From positions 1-64,000 of the forward strand of contig JAHBNG010000011.1 in the NCBI GenBank assembly GCA_019217005.1: 64,000 nucleotides of DNA, given 5' to 3'. The notes beneath the pieces were generated by a model that worked only from the letters and a program-made list of their open reading frames with translations, was not told where the DNA came from and made no database searches. The DNA is from Chloroflexi bacterium TSY. GTDB taxonomy: Bacteria > Chloroflexota > Anaerolineae > Caldilineales > Caldilineaceae. Positions 44,719-53,232 of the stretch are shown here, piece by piece. The position numbers were made by a program, and so were the translations under genes. Each line of letters begins with the position of its first letter. Within the stretch, counting starts at the first letter, position 1.

Positions 44719-44816
44719 CGGGGAGTAGCGTAGCTTGGTAGCGCACAGCGTTTGGAACGCTGGGGTCATAGGTGGTCACTTCGTGACTGCTTTGCAAGTA
44801 AATCCTATCTCCCCGA
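44719..44816 (+). tRNA. tRNA-Pro (TGG) variant with a 24-nt net insertion in the T loop, unit 1
   Basis: 98 nt. Acceptor, D and anticodon arms match the tRNA-Pro at 41000, with loop TTTGGAA instead of TTTGGGA. The T loop TTCAAAT has become T, then GGTCACTTCGTGACTGCTTT plus GCAAGT, then AAAT, losing the conserved T54-T55-C56. The insert contains its own stem GTCAC-TTC-GTGAC. The T stem is now ATAGG/CCTAT, fully paired. Either a decayed tRNA or an unusual tRNA-like RNA; normal aminoacylation and translation are doubtful. Confidence 0.75.
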
Positions 44817-44854
44817 CCAGTAAGAATTGTAATGGTTTACAATTCATAATTTCT

Positions 44855-44925
44855 GCGGGTATAGCTCAGTGGTAGAGCATCGGCCTTCCAAGCCGACTAC
44901 GTGGGTTCGATTCCCACTACCCGCT
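44855..44925 (+). tRNA. tRNA-Gly (anticodon TCC), unit 1
   Basis: 71 nt, complete cloverleaf: GCGGGTA/TACCCGC acceptor, anticodon loop CTTCCAA, T loop TTCGATT. No encoded CCA. Confidence 0.96.
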
Positions 44926-44945
44926 CTGTTCTAGCTTTGTTATAA

Positions 44946-45017
44946 GGATCCGTAGCTCAACGGCAGAGCAGAGGGCTCATAACTCTTGTGTTACAGGTTC
45001 GAATCCTGTCGGATCCA
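44946..45017 (+). tRNA. tRNA with CAT anticodon (Met or Ile2), unit 1
   Basis: 72 nt: acceptor GGATCCG/CGGATCC, anticodon loop CTCATAA, T arm ACAGG-TTCGAAT-CCTGT. The first acceptor pair is G-C, so it is not a typical initiator. Elongator Met or lysidine-modified Ile cannot be separated by eye. Confidence 0.93.
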
Positions 45018-45048
45018 CTCCTCCACAAATACAGATTGACCAGATTCG

Positions 45049-45080
45049 GTCCGCTTTAATATTTGAAGCGGGCTTTTTTT
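45049..45080 (+). terminator. Terminator of the tRNA cluster, unit 1
   Basis: GTCCGCTT-TAATATTTG-AAGCGGGC followed by seven Ts. Confidence 0.85.
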
Positions 45081-45157
45081 ATTTGGAACCACAAACCAGA
45101 AGTCTGGATCCCCGCACCAAGTGCATAAAGTAGTAAACACCTTTTCTAAATTGTAGG

Positions 45158-45186
45158 TTGACAAAATAGAACATATGTTCTATTAT
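45158..45186 (+). promoter_or_regulatory. SOS-like promoter/operator of the FtsK-like gene, unit 1
   Basis: TTGACA (45158-45163), 17-base spacer, TATTAT (45181-45186). The spacer is overlapped by a perfect 20-bp palindrome AATAGAACATATGTTCTATT (45165-45184), whose centre GAAC-N4-GTTC equals the Gram-positive-type LexA (DinR) box. A bound repressor would cover both hexamers. Confidence 0.75.
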
Positions 45187-45265
45187 TGGCATTACGTTTC
45201 AAGCTCCAACTTTTTGATAACTTTCTCATTTGTAGATATTTGTATTCAATACGGATAAAACCAGG

Positions 45266-46285
45266 ATGGCGGTGAGTCGACGCGCATTAGAACGACAGTC
45301 GAATCAAATTGAACAAGTATTGGCAACCCATAAAATTGATGCATTCGTTCAAGGAGCAACTGCAACACCCCGTATCATTCGGTTTGATTTGGTTACCCGT
45401 ATTGGCACAAAAGTCAGTCGCGTCAGTGCGCTGTCAGAAGAAATCGCATTGGCGTTAAATTGTCCTGAAGCACGTATTGCACGCCGTGGCGGATTGATCT
45501 GTATTGAAATTCCACGAAATCAAGTAGCGACGGTTCAGTTGTTGGCGCTCTGTGCCAACTTAAGTGCTGTTCCATCGAGTACTGCGGTCTTGGGGCTAGA
45601 TGAAACGGGGCAGCCTCTACTGATACGTCTAGCCGCACCCGACGTTGCGCATGTTTTGATCGCCGGTACGACAGGCAGTGGCAAAACTGTGCTGTTGCGC
45701 TCATTGCTGACCTCACTTGCCATCTATAATCCACCATCGGCATTGCAGATGCTTTTGATTGACCCGAAGCGCAGAGGACTCGCAGCTTTGGGTCAATTGC
45801 CCCATGTTTTGGACGATGTGATCGATAATGCAGAGACCGCTACCCATTATCTTCACCAATCAGTGATCGAGATGGAGAAGCGAGATCGACACCAGATTCG
45901 GCACCCCGTGCGTATCATTGCGATTGATGAACTAGCAGATCTTATACAAGTTGGAGGGACAAAGGTACAATCTTCGTTGATACGCCTGTCGCAACGTGGT
46001 CGTGAGGCAGGCATTCATTTAGTCGTTTGTACACAAAAGCCAACGGCGTCCATCATCGGTAGTGCGATCGTCGCAAACTTTCCCGTTCGTTTGGTCGGGA
46101 TGGTTGCCAACCGAGATGAAGCTCGCTACGCAACCGGAATAACAAGCAGTGGTGCAGAGAAACTAGGAGGACGAGGAGATTTTCTATTAATCATTAAAGG
46201 CGAATCAATTCGCTTTCAGACGGCATGGCTTCGTGCCGAAGATTTGGTCTCAACCATTAATCTTTACTTTCTGGTAAAGGCTTGA
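45266..46285 (+). CDS. FtsK/SpoIIIE-type DNA-pumping ATPase, IS-truncated tail, unit 1
   Basis: 339 aa, no membrane segments, so this is a soluble FtsK/TraB-like motor: alpha-type region (about 1-120), Walker A GTTGSGKT near 134-141, LLIDPKRRGLAALG near 165-178, Walker B IIAIDELADLIQ near 217-228 and the RQA-like LSQRGREAGIHLVVCTQKPTA near 241-261. The C-terminal gamma (KOPS-reading) domain of chromosomal FtsK is absent. The last seven residues (LYFLVKA) come from the IS; codon 332 is followed by the IS end at 46262. The uninterrupted tail, seen across the IS of unit 2, would be TMRREWGREGTL. Likely role: conjugative or excised-element DNA transfer; SOS-type control is inferred. Confidence 0.9.
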   Translation: MAVSRRALERQSNQIEQVLATHKIDAFVQGATATPRIIRFDLVTRIGTKVSRVSALSEEIALALNCPEARIARRGGLICIEIPRNQVATVQLLALCANLSAVPSSTAVLGLDETGQPLLIRLAAPDVAHVLIAGTTGSGKTVLLRSLLTSLAIYNPPSALQMLLIDPKRRGLAALGQLPHVLDDVIDNAETATHYLHQSVIEMEKRDRHQIRHPVRIIAIDELADLIQVGGTKVQSSLIRLSQRGREAGIHLVVCTQKPTASIIGSAIVANFPVRLVGMVANRDEARYATGITSSGAEKLGGRGDFLLIIKGESIRFQTAWLRAEDLVSTINLYFLVKA

Positions 46286-47759
46286 GTGACAAAGGGCAAA
46301 CCGAAAGGGGCGGAAAAAAGAATCCACCCTGAAAAAACGGGATAAAATGTAAAAATAGTGCTCGGCTAGTTTAAGCAGCGGCATTGAGGCGGCGATGAGC
46401 GAGAACGCCTTTAGGGAAATGGTGTGAAACCGAGGCCTTTTTCCGAAAGTCAGGGTCGAGTTGGTCAGGAGTTGGAAAAAGAGCACTCGAGAGAACACGG
46501 CGCAGCCTGCCGGGAGTGGATTGAGGCTCTCGATCCCAGTAGCCAGTCGGTATGGGAGGAAGAGAAGCGGCTAAATGGGAAAGAAGATTGCCAGCAAGCA
46601 GCCCCAGTTCAGGTAAGCGGAAACAAGCCTCATCGGCATGAACAAATTGACGATGTAAGCCAATCATCTGCTTGGAAGCCAAGGGGGGATGTTCAACAGG
46701 CCAGCGTTCCAGGTAGACAAGATAAATGGTTTCAGGCTGCAAAGTCATAACGGTCGCCAAAACCAAAGGTGTGTTGTAGGCCGGATCCTGAATGACGTAA
46801 ATCGAGTAGGTACGGTTGGCTGTATCCACCTTGGTTGTTCTGGGGACGAGATTGTGCCATGCTTGATAGCAAATCAGGCGACCACTATAGAGAAAGCGAC
46901 CAGACGAGTCCGGAGTTGTAGCCTCGAGTCGCTTTCCCTTATAGCTGCGAGAGAGCGGACGCACAATATCACCATATTCAGGTGGTCTGCCTTTTTCTTT
47001 GCGTTTGGGGAACTCATTGCGGCGCACTGTGCAGTTAATGGCTTCCCGCAGGACAAATCGGTCTATGCCGCTTTCTAGCATTTCTCTGATTGTAAACCCG
47101 GCATCGACCACCGCCACTTCGTCTGACTCCAGTGATTTCTTCGTCTCTGTCAGCAGCTTTTTCCGAAACTCACTTTCCTTTGTTCCAACCGTGCATCTCA
47201 TGATTGCCTTGAGCAGTGGCACTCGCTTCCCGCCTATCTCCCCCGAGCTTATCATCACTCCAAAGATGAGCGCGGGCAATGCCCGACGAGCCGTTGAGTT
47301 ATAGAGTCGGTTCACTTTCCTTGCAGCTTCGGTCGCCAGAACCCTGTGATATCTATGCTTTTCACTCGGTACCCTTCTAACTTTTTTGCCTCCCATTCCC
47401 TTTCCACTCCACTTCTTGCCACGACCCCAGCAGACTTGTGATATCCCATGATCCATATCGAGCTCCACCAGCTTCGCCGGAGCTCCTCATCTTCAAACCC
47501 GCTTTCTTTCAATGCGCTATGGATTGCTCCTCGACTTTTCAGAAACGACCCATTCAGCATTGCCCACATCAGACGCATTACATTTACGTTTGTTCCCATC
47601 GGCGTTACTTGCAATACATTCATCAGTACTGCTATAGTTATTTCTGGCGCGATTAGCATTCCTTCCTCCTTTTTTGGGTTCTCTACCTTTAGGATGAACT
47701 GCTAACCGCTTTTTGTCACATTTCTCACCTCATCTCTTTTCTTTTACCAGAAAGTAAAG
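46262..47759 (-). mobile_element. IS4-superfamily insertion sequence, unit 1 (chimeric flanks), 1498 bp
   Basis: Same terminal repeats as copy 0. Left flank is TTAAT (FtsK gene), right flank AGAAT as in copy 0, so the ends do not form one target duplication. The distal 400 bases carry indels not found in the other two copies. Confidence 0.9.
46371..47659 (-). pseudogene. IS4-like transposase, frameshifted, unit 1
   Basis: Start ATG 47659 (MLIAPEITIAVLMNVLQVTP); a one-base loss near 47312-47330, plus nearby small deletions, shifts the frame after residue 110. The downstream part (46371 to about 47310) is open and matches the intact copy, including VVDAGFTIREML and the Y-x2-R-x3-E-x6-K block. 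Likely inactive as a single protein unless programmed frameshifting is used, for which there is no visible signal. Confidence 0.85.
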
Positions 47760-47930
47760 AGAATGAAAGTTGATGCATTGCGCAGCCTCCATATTGGATG
47801 TTAGGAGTCATTACAAGAGTAAGCCATGTGCTCGAGTTCTTAGAAGATCCGAGCAAACAACGATTAGCACGTGTCGAACTGATCGCGAAATTGCATTACC
47901 AAACATTTCGCGCCTTGTTGGAAGATTTTC
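47760..47930. repeat. 171-bp exact excerpt of the 34-kb locus
   Basis: Identical to 34139-34309: from the right flank of the IS to the left flank of MITE-1, including the 5' half of the small gene split there. It joins duplication unit 1 to unit 2. Confidence 0.95.
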
Positions 47931-48085
47931 GGGGTGGTTCATTTTAGGCGGACAATTAGGTTTACATTTTTGCAAAGAGAAAAGATGTTTATATTTTCTA
48001 CTTTGAGCCATGCTCAGGCAGAAAATGACCTCATATAGATTTTTATCTATGTATCAAAAGTGTAAACCTAATTCTGAACCACCCC
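47931..48085. mobile_element. MITE-1 copy F, chimeric flanks
   Basis: 155 bp. Left flank AGATTTTC is that of copy C (34310); right flank CTATTCTA is that of copy E (42504). It therefore marks a recombination junction, not an independent insertion. Confidence 0.95.
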
Positions 48086-48205
48086 CTATTCTAGTATAAA
48101 AACGACCCAAAGTCGACGCTGATACGTAATGAGGCTTTGAAGGTGATTCGGCGGGAATGCGGGCTGCATGGGATCGGCGATTTCTTTCGCGGATGGTGAT
48201 GGGTT

Positions 48206-48376
48206 ATGACGCCCGAAAAAAAAGGCGACGTGGCGGCATTGGCTAACCAGTTGCGACAAATAGCTAGCTCACGTGAAAGAGTTCAGGAACGAAACGTGAC
48301 GCAGTTATTTCGCACTCGTCGCCTGCGCCCAGCACCCAAGTTCCCAGCATCGTACAGCAATTGTTCCGCCTACTAG
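48206..48376 (+). CDS. Small basic protein, 56 aa, unit 2
   Basis: Identical to 42779-42949 (MTPEKKGDVAALANQLRQIA...). Same caveats: no family, weak ribosome site, may be spurious. Confidence 0.4.
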   Translation: MTPEKKGDVAALANQLRQIASSRERVQERNVTQLFRTRRLRPAPKFPASYSNCSAY

Positions 48377-48408
48377 CCTGAGTCTAGCCAGTGCCAAGGA
48401 TAGGGGGT

Positions 48409-49404
48409 TTATGTACTTGGAACAGCCTTATGCCAAGCGAGTATCGTGACATTAAGTCCTTTACGATTAATCGGTGAATCCAAATAACAGTTCAACATGA
48501 GGTGATTGCTCAATCTCCTAATTAATACTGCCTGCCAATCGGCACACAGTATTGCCATATCTCCCCCGAACGCAAGCACGCGATACATTTCTCTGAATGC
48601 ATCTCCAAGAAACTGTTTTGAAACAGAATGATACGGAGGTTCTGTCGCGATAGCATCGAAGCTTTCGTCGGGAAAGGGGAGGTTACCTGCATTTTCGACA
48701 TAGTGTCTTGCTCCTAATGCTTCAAGACCAAATTTTAGAACCGGGTCAATGTCCACACTAGTTACATCTAATCCACGTTTAATTGCTTCTACAACAATTC
48801 CACCCGCTCCCGCAAAGGGGTCCAGAAACCGTCGTCGTTCCACGGTTGTGACGAGGTTGACTAGAAGGCGAGCATCAGCAACCGGCAGCGCACGACGATT
48901 CAAGTCTCGTCCGTCTCCTCGATATCCCCTAACCTCAGTTAATTTACCCTCTTTTTCGAGTACGAATGCTCTGCGGTCTGGGCTTTCTTCAAGGATTTGC
49001 TTGGGATCTTCTTCGTAGACGCGTTTTAGCTTGTAACTGACTCCCCGCCATGAGACATCACTTATCGTACTTTCAGATGATATTGTGCCCTCAGAAACAG
49101 GTACCGCTTGGTCCACTGCTCGGGTATATCCAAGTGAGGGAAAGCGCGTAATTGCTGCCAGAGTTTTTTGTCGCGGCGTTGTGATCCAAAATACCCCCTT
49201 TTTATCAGCAAGTGGACCACCAACCAAAGCAACTGCCTTCAAATCTTTCAGAACGCGCAGTGTTTCAATAACGGCAATAACTCTGGCTTTTTGTCTTGAT
49301 ACACGCATATATAATAGCAATAAATCACAATCTGGGGAAATCTCCTTACGCCACTGAACGTATGGGCTCTGCCAATAGTGTTTGGCTACAGACGACCGGT
49401 TCAT
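48409..49404 (-). CDS. SAM-dependent methyltransferase (Trm11/UPF0020-like), unit 2
   Basis: Translation identical to 42982-43977: motif I DPFAGAGGIVVEA, catalytic ATEPPY. Two identical, apparently intact copies should double the dose unless the duplication is an assembly effect. Start ATG 49404. Same upstream direct repeats. Confidence 0.87.
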   Translation of the reverse strand: MNRSSVAKHYWQSPYVQWRKEISPDCDLLLLYMRVSRQKARVIAVIETLRVLKDLKAVALVGGPLADKKGVFWITTPRQKTLAAITRFPSLGYTRAVDQAVPVSEGTISSESTISDVSWRGVSYKLKRVYEEDPKQILEESPDRRAFVLEKEGKLTEVRGYRGDGRDLNRRALPVADARLLVNLVTTVERRRFLDPFAGAGGIVVEAIKRGLDVTSVDIDPVLKFGLEALGARHYVENAGNLPFPDESFDAIATEPPYHSVSKQFLGDAFREMYRVLAFGGDMAILCADWQAVLIRRLSNHLMLNCYLDSPINRKGLNVTILAWHKAVPST

Positions 49405-49787
49405 CTTTAGCACCTTTAATCCCTAAGATCCTCATGCACCACGAGCGGCACAAAATTCAGCCTACGCCCAAGAGCCAATTGGCATCTCACTATAGCGTGC
49501 TATAATTGGCTTTTCATGCTATAATTATTGACTGAATTGGTAAAGCAGATTGGGTGTCTGAGCGAATGTGGGGTGAACAGATGCCCGACCAATGCCAAAG
49601 CAGTCGAGCTACCGAACAGATGCCCTCTGAAGCAGGCTGGCTCACCAGCGAAGTAGCCCCATTGATGGCGTCTGCTTGGTAGCCCAGTGGATTTATCCCT
49701 GGGCGGCTACGATTTATCGGTTTACCCCACTATTCATCAGAGAAACCTTATTTAATGATCATTCTGGTCAACAGCAATTTGCGAGAA

Positions 49788-49999
49788 ATAAAAAAGGCCG
49801 GACACAAACAGACAAACGCAAATGATGCACTTATCTGTCTATGTCCGGCCTCAAAGTGATATACACCTTACAGGCGATTACTTATAGACCGACTCCGGAT
49901 TTTGTTACTTAACTAAATAAATGGATAATAGGTACTCTGGTAGCAAAGATACCAATACCCGTTTAATTTGTTAATCTGCAATTTCCCGGTATTCTTTGC
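49788..49999 (-). ncRNA. Candidate structured small RNA, unit 2
   Basis: Identical to 44361-44572, with the same promoter and terminator hairpin (AGGCCGGACA...TGTCCGGCCT). Confidence 0.58.
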
Positions 50000-50004
50000 A
50001 AGAA

Positions 50005-50033
50005 AGCATATACGATTAATCGGTTTGTGTCAA
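50005..50033 (-). promoter_or_regulatory. Promoter of the candidate small RNA, unit 2
   Basis: TTGACA-N17-TATGCT on the minus strand, copy of 44578-44606. Confidence 0.68.
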
Positions 50034-50074
50034 GTTTCGTGGGGGTAAAATCGGTTTGCGTTTTGTGCTGATTA

Positions 50075-50103
50075 TTGACTTAAATGCGACATGATGATAT
50101 ACT
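50075..50103 (+). promoter_or_regulatory. Promoter of the tRNA cluster, unit 2
   Basis: TTGACT-N17-TATACT, copy of 44648-44676. Confidence 0.73.
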
Positions 50104-50145
50104 ACTTTATAATACTGCGTATTGAATTATGTTGCTAATCCCTAA

Positions 50146-50243
50146 CGGGGAGTAGCGTAGCTTGGTAGCGCACAGCGTTTGGAACGCTGGGGTCATAGGT
50201 GGTCACTTCGTGACTGCTTTGCAAGTAAATCCTATCTCCCCGA
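50146..50243 (+). tRNA. tRNA-Pro (TGG) variant with T-loop insertion, unit 2
   Basis: Identical to 44719-44816, including the GTCAC-TTC-GTGAC hairpin in the T loop. Confidence 0.75.
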
Positions 50244-50281
50244 CCAGTAAGAATTGTAATGGTTTACAATTCATAATTTCT

Positions 50282-50352
50282 GCGGGTATAGCTCAGTGGT
50301 AGAGCATCGGCCTTCCAAGCCGACTACGTGGGTTCGATTCCCACTACCCGCT
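50282..50352 (+). tRNA. tRNA-Gly (anticodon TCC), unit 2
   Basis: Identical to 44855-44925. Confidence 0.95.
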
Positions 50353-50372
50353 CTGTTCTAGCTTTGTTATAA

Positions 50373-50444
50373 GGATCCGTAGCTCAACGGCAGAGCAGAG
50401 GGCTCATAACTCTTGTGTTACAGGTTCGAATCCTGTCGGATCCA
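50373..50444 (+). tRNA. tRNA with CAT anticodon (Met or Ile2), unit 2
   Basis: Identical to 44946-45017. Confidence 0.92.
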
Positions 50445-50475
50445 CTCCTCCACAAATACAGATTGACCAGATTCG

Positions 50476-50507
50476 GTCCGCTTTAATATTTGAAGCGGGC
50501 TTTTTTT
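50476..50507 (+). terminator. Terminator of the tRNA cluster, unit 2
   Basis: Copy of 45049-45080: GTCCGCTT...AAGCGGGC plus T-run. Confidence 0.83.
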
Positions 50508-50584
50508 ATTTGGAACCACAAACCAGAAGTCTGGATCCCCGCACCAAGTGCATAAAGTAGTAAACACCTTTTCTAAATTGTAGG

Positions 50585-50613
50585 TTGACAAAATAGAACA
50601 TATGTTCTATTAT
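50585..50613 (+). promoter_or_regulatory. SOS-like promoter/operator of the FtsK-like gene, unit 2
   Basis: TTGACA-N17-TATTAT with the same 20-bp palindrome (50592-50611) containing GAAC-N4-GTTC. Confidence 0.73.
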
Positions 50614-50692
50614 TGGCATTACGTTTCAAGCTCCAACTTTTTGATAACTTTCTCATTTGTAGATATTTGTATTCAATACGGATAAAACCAGG

Positions 50693-51712
50693 ATGGCGGT
50701 GAGTCGACGCGCATTAGAACGACAGTCGAATCAAATTGAACAAGTATTGGCAACCCATAAAATTGATGCATTCGTTCAAGGAGCAACTGCAACACCCCGT
50801 ATCATTCGGTTTGATTTGGTTACCCGTATTGGCACAAAAGTCAGTCGCGTCAGTGCGCTGTCAGAAGAAATCGCATTGGCGTTAAATTGTCCTGAAGCAC
50901 GTATTGCACGCCGTGGCGGATTGATCTGTATTGAAATTCCACGAAATCAAGTAGCGACGGTTCAGTTGTTGGCGCTCTGTGCCAACTTAAGTGCTGTTCC
51001 ATCGAGTACTGCGGTCTTGGGGCTAGATGAAACGGGGCAGCCTCTACTGATACGTCTAGCCGCACCCGACGTTGCGCATGTTTTGATCGCCGGTACGACA
51101 GGCAGTGGCAAAACTGTGCTGTTGCGCTCATTGCTGACCTCACTTGCCATCTATAATCCACCATCGGCATTGCAGATGCTTTTGATTGACCCGAAGCGCA
51201 GAGGACTCGCAGCTTTGGGTCAATTGCCCCATGTTTTGGACGATGTGATCGATAATGCAGAGACCGCTACCCATTATCTTCACCAATCAGTGATCGAGAT
51301 GGAGAAGCGAGATCGACACCAGATTCGGCACCCCGTGCGTATCATTGCGATTGATGAACTAGCAGATCTTATACAAGTTGGAGGGACAAAGGTACAATCT
51401 TCGTTGATACGCCTGTCGCAACGTGGTCGTGAGGCAGGCATTCATTTAGTCGTTTGTACACAAAAGCCAACGGCGTCCATCATCGGTAGTGCGATCGTCG
51501 CAAACTTTCCCGTTCGTTTGGTCGGGATGGTTGCCAACCGAGATGAAGCTCGCTACGCAACCGGAATAACAAGCAGTGGTGCAGAGAAACTAGGAGGACG
51601 AGGAGATTTTCTATTAATCATTAAAGGCGAATCAATTCGCTTTCAGACGGCATGGCTTCGTGCCGAAGATTTGGTCTCAACCATTAATCTTTACTTTCTG
51701 GTAAAGGCTTGA
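50693..51712 (+). CDS. FtsK/SpoIIIE-type DNA-pumping ATPase, IS-truncated tail, unit 2
   Basis: Identical to 45266-46285. Here the IS is flanked by TTAAT on both sides (51684-51688, 53193-53197). Joining across it gives an ancestral C-terminus NTMRREWGREGTL-stop whose TGA overlaps the ATG of the membrane-protein gene at 53233 (ATGA). The two genes were therefore translationally coupled before the IS insertion. Only 12 host residues are lost, so the ATPase may still work. Confidence 0.9.
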   Translation: MAVSRRALERQSNQIEQVLATHKIDAFVQGATATPRIIRFDLVTRIGTKVSRVSALSEEIALALNCPEARIARRGGLICIEIPRNQVATVQLLALCANLSAVPSSTAVLGLDETGQPLLIRLAAPDVAHVLIAGTTGSGKTVLLRSLLTSLAIYNPPSALQMLLIDPKRRGLAALGQLPHVLDDVIDNAETATHYLHQSVIEMEKRDRHQIRHPVRIIAIDELADLIQVGGTKVQSSLIRLSQRGREAGIHLVVCTQKPTASIIGSAIVANFPVRLVGMVANRDEARYATGITSSGAEKLGGRGDFLLIIKGESIRFQTAWLRAEDLVSTINLYFLVKA

Positions 51713-53192
51713 GTGACAAAGGGCAAACCGAAAGGGGCGGAAAAAAGAATCCACCCTGAAAAAACGGGATAAAATGTAAAAATAGTGCTCGGCTAGTTTA
51801 AGCAGCGGCATTGAGGCGGCGATGAGCGAGAACGCCTTTAGGGAAATGGTGTGAAACCGAGGCCTTTTTCCGAAAGTCAGGGTCGAGTTGGTCAGGAGTT
51901 GGAAAAAGAGCACTCGAGAGAACACGGCGCAGCCTGCCGGGAGTGGATTGAGGCTCTCGATCCCAGTAGCCAGTCGGTATGGGAGGAAGAGAAGCGGCTA
52001 AATGGGAAAGAAGATTGCCAGCAAGCAGCCCCAGTTCAGGTAAGCGGAAACAAGCCTCATCGGCATGAACAAATTGACGATGTAAGCCAATCATCTGCTT
52101 GGAAGCCAAGGGGGGATGTTCAACAGGCCAGCGTTCCAGGTAGACAAGATAAATGGTTTCAGGCTGCAAAGTCATAACGGTCGCCAAAACCAAAGGTGTG
52201 TTGTAGGCCGGATCCTGAATGACGTAAATCGAGTAGGTACGGTTGGCTGTATCCACCTTGGTTGTTCTGGGGACGAGATTGTGCCATGCTTGATAGCAAA
52301 TCAGGCGACCACTATAGAGAAAGCGACCAGACGAGTCCGGAGTTGTAGCCTCGAGTCGCTTTCCCTTATAGCTGCGAGAGAGCGGACGCACAATATCACC
52401 ATATTCAGGTGGTCTGCCTTTTTCTTTGCGTTTGGGGAACTCATTGCGGCGCACTGTGCAGTTAATGGCTTCCCGCAGGACAAATCGGTCTATGCCGCTT
52501 TCTAGCATTTCTCTGATTGTAAACCCGGCATCGACCACCGCCACTTCGTCTGACTCCAGTGATTTCTTCGTCTCTGTCAGCAGCTTTTTCCGAAACTCAC
52601 TTTCCTTTGTTCCAACCGTGCATCTCATGATTGCCTTGAGCAGTGGCACTCGCTTCCCGCCTATCTCCCCCGAGCTTATCATCACTCCAAAGATGAGCGC
52701 GGGCAATGCCCGACGAGCCGTTGAGTTATAGAGTCGGTTCACTTTCCCTTGCAGCTTCGGTCGCCAGAACCCTGTGATATCTATGCTTTTCACTCGGTAT
52801 CCTTCTAACTTTTTTGCCTCCCATTCCCCTTTCCACTCCACTTCTTCTTGCCACGATGAGAGCAGGCTTGCAATATCCCATGATCCATATCGAAAGCTCC
52901 ACCAGCTTCGCCGGAGCTCCTCATCTTCAAACCCGCTTTCACTCAATCCACTATGGATTGCTCCTCGACTTTTCAGAAACGACCCATTCAGCATTGCCCA
53001 CATCAGACGCATTACATTTACGTTTGTTCCCATCGGCGTTACTTGCAATACATTCATCAGTACTGCTATAGTTATTTCTGGCGCGATTAGCATTCCTTCC
53101 TCCTTTTTGGGTTCTCTACCTTTAGGATGAACTGCTAACCGCTTTTTGTCACATTTCTCACCTCATCTCTTTTCTTTTACCAGAAAGTAAAG
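51689..53192 (-). mobile_element. IS4-superfamily insertion sequence, unit 2, complete, 1504 bp
   Basis: Terminal repeats CTTTACTTTCTGGTAAA / TTTACCAGAAAGTAAAG and an exact 5-bp target duplication TTAAT. The only copy in the window with an uninterrupted transposase, so it could be the active source. Confidence 0.95.
51798..53093 (-). CDS. IS4-superfamily DDE transposase, 431 aa
   Basis: Cuts and joins the IS ends. Start ATG 53093 follows AAGGAGGAAGGA. Catalytic residues are visible as Asp in SIDITGFWRP (near 104), Asp in VAVVDAGFTI (near 198), and the Y-(2)-R-(3)-E-(6)-K signature in YLERWPVEHPPLASK (near 323-337), which is diagnostic for the IS4 superfamily. The family within it (IS4, IS701, ISH3 or IS1634) is not settled; the 5-bp duplication is compatible with several. 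Basic C-terminus HHFPKGVLAHRRLNAAA. Confidence 0.93.
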   Translation of the reverse strand: MLIAPEITIAVLMNVLQVTPMGTNVNVMRLMWAMLNGSFLKSRGAIHSGLSESGFEDEELRRSWWSFRYGSWDIASLLSSWQEEVEWKGEWEAKKLEGYRVKSIDITGFWRPKLQGKVNRLYNSTARRALPALIFGVMISSGEIGGKRVPLLKAIMRCTVGTKESEFRKKLLTETKKSLESDEVAVVDAGFTIREMLESGIDRFVLREAINCTVRRNEFPKRKEKGRPPEYGDIVRPLSRSYKGKRLEATTPDSSGRFLYSGRLICYQAWHNLVPRTTKVDTANRTYSIYVIQDPAYNTPLVLATVMTLQPETIYLVYLERWPVEHPPLASKQMIGLHRQFVHADEACFRLPELGLLAGNLLSHLAASLPPIPTGYWDREPQSTPGRLRRVLSSALFPTPDQLDPDFRKKASVSHHFPKGVLAHRRLNAAA

Positions 53193-53232
53193 TTAATACG
53201 ATGCGTAGAGAATGGGGAAGGGAAGGAACTCT

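Larger units (their letters stand above)
42504..47759. repeat. Tandem duplication, unit 1
   Basis: Repeated with a constant offset of 5427 bases at 47931-53192. Contains MITE-1, a small frame, methyltransferase, ncRNA candidate, three tRNA-type genes, FtsK-like gene and an IS4-like element. From MITE to about 47310 no difference between units was noticed; in the IS distal part (about 47313-47710) the units differ by several substitutions and indels. Confidence 0.93.
47931..53192. repeat. Tandem duplication, unit 2
   Basis: Offset 5427 from 42504. Ends at the right IS terminus, where the flank TTAAT matches the left flank inside the FtsK-like gene, so this unit keeps the original IS insertion intact. 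Confidence 0.93.

Noticed and set aside
45266..46285. Chromosomal FtsK dimer-resolution motor
   Set aside because: No membrane segments and no gamma domain; length and context fit an element-type motor better.
42504..53192. CRISPR array or phage genome in the repeat-rich region
   Set aside because: Repeats are long, few and identified as IS/MITE copies; no regularly spaced short repeats, no cas, capsid, portal or tail genes.
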